NCBI GenBank assembly: GCA_018881555.1
Contig: JACAXG010000251.1
Coordinates: 396,422 to 460,421 of the forward strand
Direction: 5' to 3'
Source of the DNA: Amblyornis subalaris
Lineage: Eukaryota; Chordata; Aves; Passeriformes; Ptilonorhynchidae
Length of the DNA: 64,000 bases
Part shown: positions 1 through 9,859 of the stretch, piece by piece
Layout of the letters: each line of letters begins with the position of its first letter
Position numbering within the stretch: position 1 is the first letter of the stretch
The notes under the pieces: model-generated
What the model was told of the DNA's origin: nothing
Database searches by the model: none
What the model saw: the letters and a program-made list of their open reading frames with translations, nothing else
Translations under genes and position numbers: made by a program

Positions 1-1129
1 CCCCCTTCAGTATTTCCAAGTCTCTGTTTTCTTTAATCGAGGGAATTGTCCTGGCTTCTGGGCTGGGCAAGTGGTCCCTTTTGTCCTTAAGTACCATCCA
101 TTCTGCATCATTACCGTGGAATGCAGCTGAACAGATAACTCCTTTTTGTTCTTAAGTATCGCCCATCAATTCCCGGCCAGCCCCTCCCCAACTACACAGC
201 CTCCCTGGTACCCTGGGGGGAAAAAGGCAACAATTTTTTAATTACTTTTTTTTTTTTTCCCTAACCCATAACATAAGGAGTCCCTCGGGAACCAGGTGTG
301 TAACTGTGAATTTATCCAGCTTTTGTGGGTGGTAATAGAATATATGGCTAACCCAGGACAATATTTCATTGGAATCAGCAGAAACAGTGAAAATTTCATC
401 TAGAACAGAAGGCTTTGTAAAAGATAAAATATTTCTAGTTTCTATTAATATTTAAGTACATTTGAATTAGATATCACCAGCATAGTAGAAAAATTATGTG
501 TAAACATTTATATTTTTCATTAACTAAGACAGATATATCACACCTTTAACAATGAATGTTTGTTTTATCCTTGAAGAAATTAGCAGATGTTTTTCAGTTG
601 TAGNAACAAAGCTTATTTATAATTGTTATTCTCTGCCTGTATGAGCTCATAAAGCTTACAATAAATATAGTTTTCTTCCCTGCAAGATATCATTATCAAG
701 TCATGATATCAAATAGCTTAAAATTTATGGAATATTTTCAGGGAGTGATAGGAAATATCATCATATTTTACAATCCAATAAAAAATAACTAGGTAGCATC
801 TCTTTTATAGATAAAACATTGTATCTTTATTGTAATATCATTACCCCAAAACATCTAAATTCTATCTTACTAGCTAAGTTTGGATGTAGTCCAGAACAAT
901 TATTCTACTTGGATACACGNTATTGAAATTAGCTCTCACTTCCTGTAGCTACTCTCTTCTGATTTGGAATTCCCATGCAAAACATGAAAACACTACTAAT
1001 CAACACTATATTTGATAGCTGTGCAAATGTTGGTGTTTAGTTAAAACACAACCTTCATTTGCCTCACCTACTGGTACTATATACCAGTAGTCCCTCCCTC
1101 TGTAAGTGAAGAACAGGTTTGAGACTAAT
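1..1129. other. Unassigned AT-rich DNA with repeat-like left edge
   Basis: No gene is recognisable. The first 300 bases are less AT-rich than what follows and look like a piece of an interspersed repeat cut by the window edge. A degenerate direct repeat lies within it: about 27 bases at 75-101 (reading tcccttttgtccttaagta) recur with changes at 140-166, a spacing of 65 bp. A poly-T run lies near 246-259. From about 300 to 1129 the sequence is plain AT-rich DNA with only short open frames. I could not assign the left edge to a family. Confidence 0.35.
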
Positions 1130-2645
1130 GAAATTGAACAGCCACAAGTCTATGGGACCTGATAACATGCGTGTATCCAAGGGTCCTGATGGAACTGGCT
1201 GACATTCATTGCCAAACATCATATTTGAAAGTCACGGCAGTAAGACAAAGTCCCCAGGGACTAGAAAAAGGGTAGCATAACTCGTATTTTTAAAAAGGAA
1301 AGAAAGGAAGATCCAGAGAACTACAGATCAGTGAGCCTCACCTCTGCGCCTGTTAAGATCATGGAGTAGATCCTCATGGAAGTAATGTTAAAGCACATCT
1401 AAGACAAAGAGGTGATCTGAGACAGCCAGCATGGCTTTATCAAGGGAAAATTGTACCTGACCAGTCTGGTGTCTTCCATGAAGGAGTGACTGCAATGTTT
1501 GACAAGAGAAGACCAATTTAGAACTCTGTAAGGCCTTTGACATGGTCCTACTTCACATTCTTATCTCCAGATTGGAGAAACATAAATTTGAAAGGTGGAC
1601 TATTTGGTGGATAAGGACTTGACTGGATGGACACAGCCAGAGAGTTGTGGTCAATGGCTCTATATCTGGGTGGAGGCTGGTGACATGTGGTGTCCCCTGG
1701 GCTGGTGCTCTTTAATATCATTATCAGCAACCTAGACAGCAAGATTGAGTGCGTGTTCAGCAGGTTTTCAAATGACCCGAAGCTGAGTGGCACAGTTGAC
1801 ACAATAGAAGTAAAAGATTCAGAGGGACCTGGACAACTTGAGAAGTGGGCCCATGGGAACTTAATGAAGTTCAAGAAGTCCAAGTGCAAGGTGCTGTACC
1901 TGGTTCAGGGCAATCCCAGATATGAGCACAGACTGGAGAAAGAACTCATTGAAAGCAGCTCTGCGAAGAAGGACATAAGGGTTCTCATGAATGAAAAGCT
2001 GGACACATGGCAGAAAGCATGCAAACTCACACCCAGAAAGCCAACTTCATCCTGGGATCCATCAAGAGATAATTGGCCGGCAGGTTGAGAGAGCTGATTC
2101 TCCTGCTCTACTCTGCCCTTGTGAGATCCCACCTGGAGTATTCCACCCAGGTCTGGGTCTTCAGCATGAGAAAGATGTGAAACTGTTGGAACAAGTCCGG
2201 AGGAGGGCCACAAAGATGGTCAGAGGGCTGGAGCATCTCTGCTATGGAGACAGACTGAGATAGTTGTGGTTGTTCAGCCTGGAGAAGAGAAGGCTCTGGG
2301 GATATTTTATAGCCTTCTAGTACTTAAAGGGAGCTTTTAAAAAAGACGGAGGATGGATTTTTTACACAGCCAGATAGTGAGAGGACAAGGGGGAATGGTT
2401 TTAAACTATAAGAGGAAAAATTTAGATTGGATGTTAGGAAGAAATTCTTTGCTGTGGGGGAGGTGAGTCACTAGAACAGTTGCCCAGAGAAGTTGTGGAT
2501 GCCCCACCCATGGAAGTGTTCAAGTCCAGGTTGGATGGGGCTTTAAGGAACCTGGTCTTGTGGGTGTTATCCTTGCCCATGGTGGGAGGGTTGGAACTAG
2601 ATGATCTCTAAGGTCCTATCCAACCCAAACTATTCTATGTTTCTA
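1130..2645 (+). mobile_element. CR1 LINE, 5'-truncated, reverse transcriptase to 3' end
   Basis: Non-LTR retrotransposon of the chicken-repeat-1 family. It begins inside the reverse transcriptase (a degraded GPDxxxxRVLxEL-like segment at 1160-1210) and runs through the RT palm to the CR1 3' terminus (tccaacccaaactattctatg, ending about 2644). The longest surviving frame, 1687-2088, covers the palm to the C-terminal region. Its catalytic motif reads FSND where family members have FADD, so the first aspartate is lost, and stops and frameshifts lie on both sides. The segment between the palm motif and the KFNKxKCKVL-type region is shorter than usual, which suggests a small internal deletion. The element is dead and fairly diverged. 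Truncation at the 5' end is usual for CR1. Orientation is fixed by the 3' signature at the right end. Confidence 0.93.
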
Positions 2646-4540
2646 CAGGTAAATGAGCTATGAGATCCAAATGGTTGCAAGATTTAGGCTCTGTCACAAA
2701 AATACAGATCTTGATTATTCTCTCTCTGCCTTTAATTGATTCTTTTGTTTGTTTTGGTTTTTTTTTTAAGAAGAGTCTCTTTAAGAATGGAAAGGAGCAA
2801 AATTATCATCTCAGCAGGATTTGCTTCTTTGGTAAAACTGTTCAGCATATATATATGTGTGTAAGATCTTACAGACATGCAGAAACAGACAATTTCTTAC
2901 TTTTTTTTAAATGGCAACTATAACACAGTGAAATGAGTATCATGAAAGAAGATGGAGAAAGGATCATAACAGCTACATTTAAGGAATTAGGAGCTATACC
3001 AAATTGTACAAGGATTATATTAAAAGTTACAGACAACAAGTAAATATCAGCAGGGATCTCTTGGATATACTATATAAAGAGGTCCCACCGTTTCAAAGAA
3101 AACTTGACATTTTGTAAAGGTCTTAATTTTCTAAATTTTTCCTATTCCCAGTCATCAGGTTCCTAATTTGTTATCACCTGCTGTTCTTATGAGAATAATA
3201 GATCATGAGAGTTAGCATTCTGCAGCAAACTTAATTTCATTCCCTTGTTGCATTGAAATATGATATATGTCAAATGAAAATCTGATAGCTGTAGACTAGC
3301 CAGTAGACTTAGCTCTTCAGGATTTTTTGCAGCATTCTACATCAGTTCAAAAAAGTTTAACATGACATTTCAAAAGTGCTTCACAACAAACTACTAGCTT
3401 AATAATTATTAAAAGTTTGCTGAAATCCCTNAAAAACAAAAGGACATAATAATTCAGTCATTGTTTCAAATAGCATTACTGCAATGTCTGCATGTTTTTT
3501 TATATACTGGCACAGTAAATGACTGTTATCAAGACTGATTACACTCCTTGCAGAGTTGATTCTTCTAAAAATATTGATTAATAGCAAGGAGTTGGGAAAA
3601 ACGACAGTAGAAATAGGAAAGAAAAAGCAATGAGTTGATTCAGAGCTTCATGTGTAAAAAGATAGAGGGAAATATCTGTTCTTTTGTCAGAGTTTTTTTT
3701 CTTAAAAACTTCTCTAAAATTACTGTCTTAAAGTCTGGGATTTCTAAAAGTAGAAATTTCCTGCAGCAATGACTGGAGCATGATACTCTGAATCTCATTT
3801 GCAGTGAGGATACTCCTCAGACCTATGGACTCAGGGAAGATTCTATTTTAGATTTTATTGTAGCTTCATATTTGCAAAGAAGGTTAAGATACTCTCAGGC
3901 TCATGAATTGCTGCTCTTCCATGTTGGAAATAATAGCTTCATATAGTCTTAAATGGTCTTAGGAATTCTATAAATATGCAAATGGAAAATAAATTCTTCA
4001 TATTAAAAATAAAGAAAATATTACTAGTAATTAATGTTAGTGCTAACTTCTAAGTTACTGTGGAAAATCAAGAAACTGCAGAACTCTGACATGATGTCGT
4101 TTGACTTGCTCTTTTAATTGCATTTTTTGCCTCCTTTTCATAAGAAAACTATCACCAAGAATTTTAATTTTGCAAGGTCAAATAAAATCTTAAGTACCAT
4201 CATTTCAGAATTAATTTTATTTCAGATGCTCATGGCATTACTCAGAACCACAGGACCAACAAAACACAGTTATCTACAAAAGGAACCTTAATTTTGATAC
4301 AGTTGTGACTCTGTACTACAGAATTTTAGTATACGGATATATTTCATCTGGTCACTCTTCCTACAACATTGATGTTAACTCAACCTTAGTGCATAAGTTC
4401 CACACTGTATTTCTGAGGATTCCTAATGTCCATAAGCCAAATGAAACTAAGATTATAAAGACAGTTTCCAGAATTCTGGTGCTTGGGTAAGTTTGTTATC
4501 ACTTCTTCTATGTTTGGAGTACTGGCTTCTCTTTTCCTAC
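2646..4540. other. Unassigned AT-rich DNA
   Basis: About 1.9 kb with no recognisable gene or repeat. The open frames are short and have no family resemblance. Short A/T homopolymer tracts occur, for example near 2759-2769 and 2902-2909. There is one isolated N at 3431. Confidence 0.5.
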
Positions 4541-4545
4541 TATGC
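4541..4545. repeat. Target-site duplication, left copy (TATGC)
   Basis: TATGC directly precedes the TG terminus of the solo LTR and is repeated exactly after its CA terminus at 5631-5635. It fixes the LTR start at 4546 rather than at the nearby TG at 4543. Confidence 0.88.
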
Positions 4546-5630
4546 TGTATTGGATTTGCATAGACAGGTTTTGGTAACAGGGCAGGCTACAGGGGTGGCT
4601 TCTGTGAGAAGCTGCCAGAAGCTTTCTTTATGTCTGTGAAAGCCAGCACCAGCCGGCTCCAAGACGGACCCGATGCTGGCCAAGGGTGAGCCCATCAACA
4701 ATGGTGGTAGTGCCTCTGGGATAACAAATTTAAGGTGAAAAACTGCTGCCCAACAGCAGCCAGACAGAGGAGTGAGAACAACTCTGCAGACACCAAGGTA
4801 GGTGGAGAAGGAGGGGGAGGAGGTGCTCCAGGCACTGGAGCCAAGATTCCCCTGCAGCCCGGGCAGAAGACCCTGGTGAGGCAGCTGTGCCCCTGCAGTC
4901 CATGGAGGACCACAGTGAAGCAGATGTCCCTCTGCACACTGTGACGGACCCCATGCTGGAGAATGTGGAAGCCCGAAGGAGACAGTGACCTTGTGGGAAG
5001 TCGGCACTGAAGCAGGATCCCGGCAGCACCTGTGGCCACATGGAGAGAGGAGCAGATTTGCTGGCAGTACTCCTGACCCTGCGGGAGACCCATGCTGCAG
5101 CAGTCCATTTCTGAAGGATTGCACCCTGTGGATTGGATTCATGCTGGAGCAGTTTGTAAAGAACTGTCTCCTGTGAGAAGGGCTCACATTGGAGAAATAC
5201 GCGGAGGATTACCTCCTGTGAGAGGAAACCCACTCTAGAGCAGGGGAAGAATGTGAGGAGGAGGCAGCAGCAGAGACAGAGTGTGATGAACTGACCACAA
5301 CCACCACTCCTTGCCCCTCTGAACCACTTCAGGGGGAGAAGCAGAAAAATCAGGAGGAAAGCTGAGCTGGAGAAAAAAGAAGGTGGATGGGGGAAAATGT
5401 GTTTTAATATTTTTTATTTCTCATTAACCTACTCTGATTTGATTGTAATAAATTAAATTAATTTCCCCAAGCTGAGTCTGTTTTGCCTGTGACAATAATT
5501 GGTGAGTGTCACTCCCCGCCTGTATCTCAACCAAGGACCTTTTTGTTATATTTTCTTCCCCTGCCCAGCTGAGGAGGGCAGTGATAGAGCAGCTTTGGTG
5601 CTGATATCCAGCCAGGGCCAACCCACCACA
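4546..5630 (+). mobile_element. Solo LTR of an avian ERVL-type retrovirus, with 5-bp TSD
   Basis: A complete LTR that starts TGTATTGG and ends CCACCACA, the TG...CA termini of retroviral LTRs. It is flanked by a perfect 5-bp target-site duplication TATGC (4541-4545 and 5631-5635). No internal retroviral sequence lies on either side, so this is a solo LTR left by LTR-LTR recombination. Sense is + : a polyadenylation signal AATAAA lies at 5447-5452, near the 3' end, before a segment of U5 type. The 3' part (TCCAGCCAGGGCCAACCCACCACA, ending 5630) is typical of a bird LTR type I recognise, and I infer ERVL from this and the 5-bp TSD. The same family occurs inverted at 21660-23374. The middle has degenerate repeats of about 45 bp that leave long open frames on the opposite strand (4540-5187); I do not regard these as genes. 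Confidence 0.9.
5447..5452 (+). promoter_or_regulatory. LTR polyadenylation signal AATAAA
   Basis: AATAAA sits 178 bp before the 3' end of the + strand solo LTR, in the position expected for the R region, and supports its orientation. Activity cannot be judged from sequence. Confidence 0.55.
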
Positions 5631-5635
5631 TATGC
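5631..5635. repeat. Target-site duplication, right copy (TATGC)
   Basis: Exact match to 4541-4545, directly after the CCACCACA terminus of the solo LTR. Confidence 0.88.
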
Positions 5636-6474
5636 ATAATTAAACACTAAATGATCCATTCACAATATAGCAGTGTTTAGACACTATATGATAAAAATCT
5701 GAGTTTGGAATGCTTCTTCCATGTCTGAATTTTATAATTTTAAGTATTTATAATATATAGCCTTATAATTAGTAACTGTAACAGTAATCATATGTTAAAA
5801 TGAAATTCAGTTAAAATTACCAAAAAAAATAGACAATATATGCCCCCCCCAACTATAAGAAAATACAGATTATGGCAGACTTCATTGTCATTGGCTAGAA
5901 TAAGAAATTTATGAATACTGTTGCCAGACCTGATCCTGATCCTGTCTTTCTGGCTCCTCATCTTGGATCCTTGGAAGCAAGGACAGTTCTCTGTACTGTT
6001 TTTGTGTGACTCCTCAGCTTCCCATGCAGAGCAGCCAGCCCTTGCTGCTTACTTGCAGTTACAGCAAGTAGCCATCATCACTCCTGCATTTGGCACTGGA
6101 GGAGGATGATGGTATTTATGGAGCAGGTTTCTTTGTCCTTAGTCATGGAGTCCACCTCAGACTTTTTCATATGTTTTCTCATCAATCTGCGTACTTATCA
6201 TCATCTCTCAGCTAGACTGACATAAAGGTTAGTAAAATATTTCCTATGGATGGCATATATAGAGCTTCAGCTGAACCAAGTCAGCTCTCACTGCTCACTT
6301 GGCCACCAGTCACCAATCCAAACATAAAACCACCTGAAACCAATGTGAGCCCAGACCACTCCTGAGAACCTGCACTGTCAGGTCAGTAAAATGAGAGAAG
6401 TCTCCTTTGTTTTGATTTACAGCTAAATTCTAAATGGCACTTTTTTTTTGTTTTAGTTTTGATTCCCTTCACTT
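5636..6474. other. Unassigned DNA
   Basis: No gene or named repeat is recognised. The stretch 5900-6400 is less AT-rich than its surroundings and might be an old repeat, but I cannot place it. A C9 run lies at about 5842-5850. Confidence 0.4.
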
Positions 6475-7165
6475 CACAGAATCGCAGCAGTATTGTTTGG
6501 AAGAAATNTCTGCAATTCATCTGATCCAACATCCAGCCTGTAATAGAATTGTTGTCAACATGAGATCTTGTCACTGTGCCTTTGGCTAGCTGAGTCTTAA
6601 AAACCTCAAAGAATGCAGATTCTACACTCCGCTGTGTCATGTGCTGGACTACCACATCTTTTCCTATGAGGTAACCTAAGCTCCCAAACTGTAACCTGTG
6701 GCCATTGCCCCTTGCTTGAAACCATGCTGTGTTTGTAATTTCTCCTTACATAGCTGTAAACAGTGTGCCCCTTAACCTCATCTCCTTCTGATTGATCAAG
6801 GCCAATAGGCTCAGTCTCTAGTTCCAAGTGATGTCCTGAAAGCCCCTGACCATTCAGATATGACACTGACATTTTATTCTTCCTTTTTTTGTTTACCATT
6901 TTTGGCCCTGACAAATGTTTCTCCCGCATACACTGTGATCACTGTTTCAGAGCAGCTCTTGAACTCTAACCCTTTGGATTGGAGTGAATGAATCAAGGCC
7001 TCTGACCACCATGGTAGTCCTCCACTCGACACTTCCAATTGTCTTGAAATTCTTCTTGAAGTAGAGGCTCAAAACTTTTCCAGGTGTGGCCTTATCTGTG
7101 CAGTGCAGAAAATGATAGCCACCTCCCTCATTTGTTGGCTACATATCTTCTAATATAGTTCAGTT
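6475..7165 (-). mobile_element. CR1 LINE, 3' portion, diverged
   Basis: A minus-strand CR1 copy. Its 3' terminus is at the left (cacagaatcgcagcag, 6475 onward), followed by the family's 3' UTR-like region. Near 7020-7165 is the reverse complement of the CR1 C-terminal coding region, including the segment resembling 'tccaggtgtggccttatctgtgcag'-type sequence (7079 onward). It is strongly diverged, with many indels and no usable frame. An isolated N lies at 6508. The 5' boundary is approximate. Confidence 0.75.
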
Positions 7166-7640
7166 CTGAGCAGTTGGGGCATTTTGATTTAATTGCAAGT
7201 GAGAATGCAGTGCTGGCTTGTGATCGCTTCAGTCATTTTCCTGAGCGCTATTATTCAACTATTTTCTCCCAAGTTTTACTGGTGTATGCAGTTGTTTCAC
7301 TTCAGGTATGCAACTTTGCAATTTACCTTGTTAAATTGATGCAAAATGGAAATAACAAATTTCTTGTGTTTAGGTAGGTATTTGTATTATTGTCTGCTTG
7401 GGAGGGACATGGAATATTTATTTTTCATTCTGTTTTTTCATGTGAACATACCCCACAAAACCAATTTGTGTTCCGTGTCCTTATAAACAATTTCTTTCAT
7501 CTCTTGGTCTTCTAACTAGCATATATTAGACATTTTGTGGGCAACTTCACCTTGAACAGACCAAGCCTAAAAGTGTTCCACTGCTCTGGAAAGTGATCAC
7601 TAATGCCTGAGCATAAAGGAACATTACTGCTATGAGTAAC
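7166..7640. other. Unassigned DNA
   Basis: No gene or repeat is recognised. Frames are short and lack family resemblance. Confidence 0.4.
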
Positions 7641-7705
7641 TGTCAGAGACTGGAAAAGGTGTTTCGAGACATCTTGAGGAGCTTGGAATGGTGGAGAAGG
7701 GGACA
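7641..7705 (+). mobile_element. LTR fragment, same family as the solo LTR at 43375
   Basis: About 65 bp beginning TGTCAGAGACTGGAAAA and continuing through TTTCGAGACATCTTG and AGCTTGGAATG. It matches the first part of the LTR at 43375-44390, with small indels. The rest of the LTR is absent. GTAAC precedes it (7636-7640) and recurs at 7711-7715, which could be a TSD around a nearly completely deleted LTR. It could instead be coincidence, or a remnant of the LTR's own end, which reads GTAACA in the full copy. Confidence 0.75.
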
Positions 7706-7715
7706 GATTGGTAAC

Positions 7716-8872
7716 GAATAGAAATTTTACATAATTTCAAAATGTTTTCTAAAGGAACTTCATAATTATGGGAAACATTAATTTAAAGGAAGTAATTTTA
7801 TGAAATAATGTTTAAGTTATTCAGTAATTTCATACAAATTTAAGTTACAGTACAGAGACCTCATGTAAAGTCTATCAGATTAGTTAACTTTAGTATATTG
7901 ATTTTTAAAATTTTGTATATCTGAGTTTTGCTAATATTTTTTCATTTATTTGAGCTAATAAGCAGAACAAATATGCCTCATTTAAGAAACTGTTCAGTTT
8001 TCCTCTATGCCCGTGAGCACTAAATTTAAAAAAGAACACGTGGATACTTATTCTTGTAAGTTTTATCTGCATTTTGAATATGGATATCCAGTTCTTTACA
8101 ATTTGATCCCACTGATTTCATAGAAGAAAATACAACAGATTTATGTTAGACTACTTGATATAAGTATTCACTATGAAAAAAAACCAAAACCCAAAAACTG
8201 GGATATAATTGGATACTGGGGTATAATTTCAGTATTTTAAACTTCATTATATTACTGGTAGTAAAATGACACATTGCTTAACTAGATTAATAAATGAAAA
8301 AAAATCTGAGGACAGGAAGATAAGGTCTCCATTCTGTTACCTGGGTCACACAGTTTTTCAGGCTGGCCAGAATAGATTTTTTACAAGATGAGTCCTTTAC
8401 TAGGATAGTACAGTCCTGTCTTAGCCAGGTTATTACTAGAAACTAAAAAAAAAAAAGTGCCTCTAAATATTATTTTTTAACAGAAAACCTAATCAAACTT
8501 AAAAAAAATATAATCATGTAAAAAGCATCCAGTTTTCTTGAGAACAGAAGACAATTACAGAATCTGACTTGTTAAATTTTGCCCAAAGTAACTTCCTATC
8601 CTGCCAGGTCCTAGAACCGTATCAGGGACTTTAAAGAAGAGTTCTACTTGATTGATTTGGCACCATCAGTGCTGTAAAAGTGCCCAGAGGAGTTAACTGT
8701 GTTCATCAGATGCTCGCAAAGACTGATGTTCAGCAATACTTAAATGGACTTTTGCATGAAAAAATGCAAAAAAAAAGAACTCATTTCTCAGATCTCTCTC
8801 TACCAGAAAATGTAATTAATAAAATCTCTTATTCCTATATTTAAACAATTGATGCTTTTATTACTAAGGTGC
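7716..8872. other. Unassigned AT-rich DNA
   Basis: No gene or repeat is recognised in about 1.15 kb. A/C-rich low-complexity tracts occur near 8176-8200. Confidence 0.45.
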
Positions 8873-9393
8873 TGTGGTGGATTGTCCTCACCCAGCAGCT
8901 GAGCGTCCACAGAATGACTCTCTCACTGCCCTCTCCTGTGGGTTGAGGAGAAATTAGAAAAAAGGCAAGAAGTTTCATGGATTAGCAAAAAAAAGCAGTT
9001 TAAAAGGTGAAACAAAAGCTACATGTGCAAGCAAAGCAAAGAAGGAATTTATTCGTCACTTCCACCAGCAGACAGATGTGAGCCACATCCTGGAAATCCA
9101 GGTTTTCCATACATGTAACGGTTAACCATGAACGTCCACAGTTACTCAAGCTTTTACTGCTTAGCATAACATATGATACCCCTTGGTCAGTTAAGGAGCA
9201 CTGTCCTGGCTGTTTCTCCTGGCTGTCCTCCTGGCTGTGTTGTTGCTCACGCTCTGCTTACTTATTGGATAGAGGGGGGAGCAAAGTGGGAAAACTAAAA
9301 AGCATTTATTATTAACATTTTTATTAACAAATACAAAACACAGAGCTATATAGGCTGCTAAGAAGAAATCCAGTCCTACTCAGATCTAGTACA
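8873..9393 (-). mobile_element. Avian ERV LTR, probably the 3' LTR
   Basis: A minus-sense LTR. In + coordinates it begins TGTGGTGGATTG at 8873. In sense orientation it starts TGTACTAGATCTGAGTAGG at 9393, giving TG...CA termini. Colinear similarity to 55658-56220 (minus) and 28829-29410 (plus) marks a common avian LTR type. Shared landmarks include a 'gtgcaagcaaagcaa' stretch, a 'tttttactg..tagcata' stretch and a 'ccttggtcag' stretch. The adjoining 9394-9620 looks like ERV internal sequence, so this would be the 3' LTR of a truncated provirus rather than a solo LTR. That also fits the absence of a matching TSD. Diverged. Confidence 0.75.
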
Positions 9394-9620
9394 GTCCACA
9401 CCTTTTATTCCATATCATTTATATCATTTTCAGGTCTTGTACTGTCCAATACATGAACCACCAACTTCTTCCCTGTGTTTTGTCTTTCTTCCCTGTGTTT
9501 TGATGTGATATCGTTCCCTTTGTCTAGGGTCTGCCCCCATAGAATGAATATCCATAAAAATTGAGTCCATTTAGTCAATGACTTGGGCTGCATCTGTTAT
9601 GGTGGTCACTCAGGACAGGA
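9394..9620 (-). mobile_element. ERV internal 3' remnant next to the LTR
   Basis: Directly upstream, in the minus sense, of the LTR start at 9393. It has a 62-residue open frame (9405-9593) that ends shortly before the LTR. A purine-biased stretch (ggaataaaaggtgtgga in minus sense, about 9397-9413) sits next to the LTR, where a polypurine tract is expected. I recognise this as sequence that accompanies this LTR type in birds, but I do not assign a protein. Its right edge is interrupted by the CR1 fragment starting about 9636. Confidence 0.5.
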
Positions 9621-9635
9621 GAAGTAACACAGACC

Positions 9636-9859
9636 AGATTTTACAAAGAAATTCTTTATTATGAGTGTGGTGAGACAATGGGACAGGTTTCCCAGAGAAG
9701 TTGTGGATGCCCCAATTCTAGGGGCATTCAAGGCCAGATTTTATGTGGCCTTGATGAACCTGATTTAGTGGATGGCATCCCTGCCCCTGGCAGGGAGGTC
9801 AGAACTAGATGATCCCTAATATCTCTTCCAACTTANGCGTTTCTATGATTCTATGATTA
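9636..9859 (+). mobile_element. CR1 LINE, short 3' fragment
   Basis: The extreme 3' end of a CR1. It has the AAGAAATTCTTTA segment, the CCCAGAGAAGTTGTGGATGC segment, the TAGATGATC segment and a 3' tail TTCTATGATTCTATGATT (ending 9858). It is 5'-truncated to about 220 bp, the usual CR1 outcome. There is one N at 9836. Confidence 0.92.

Noticed and set aside
1687..2088. 133-residue + frame as a functional reverse transcriptase
   Set aside because: The catalytic motif is altered (FSND), the frame is short, and stops and frameshifts flank it. It is a CR1 fossil.
4543..4545. LTR start at the earlier TG (4543)
   Set aside because: Starting at 4546 gives an exact 5-bp duplication and matches the reverse-complement end CCAATACA of the sister copy at 23374.
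4540..5233. Minus-strand frames of 215, 167 and 137 residues
   Set aside because: They lie antisense inside an LTR and overlap each other in three frames. Their openness follows from GC-richer repeats of about 45 bp.
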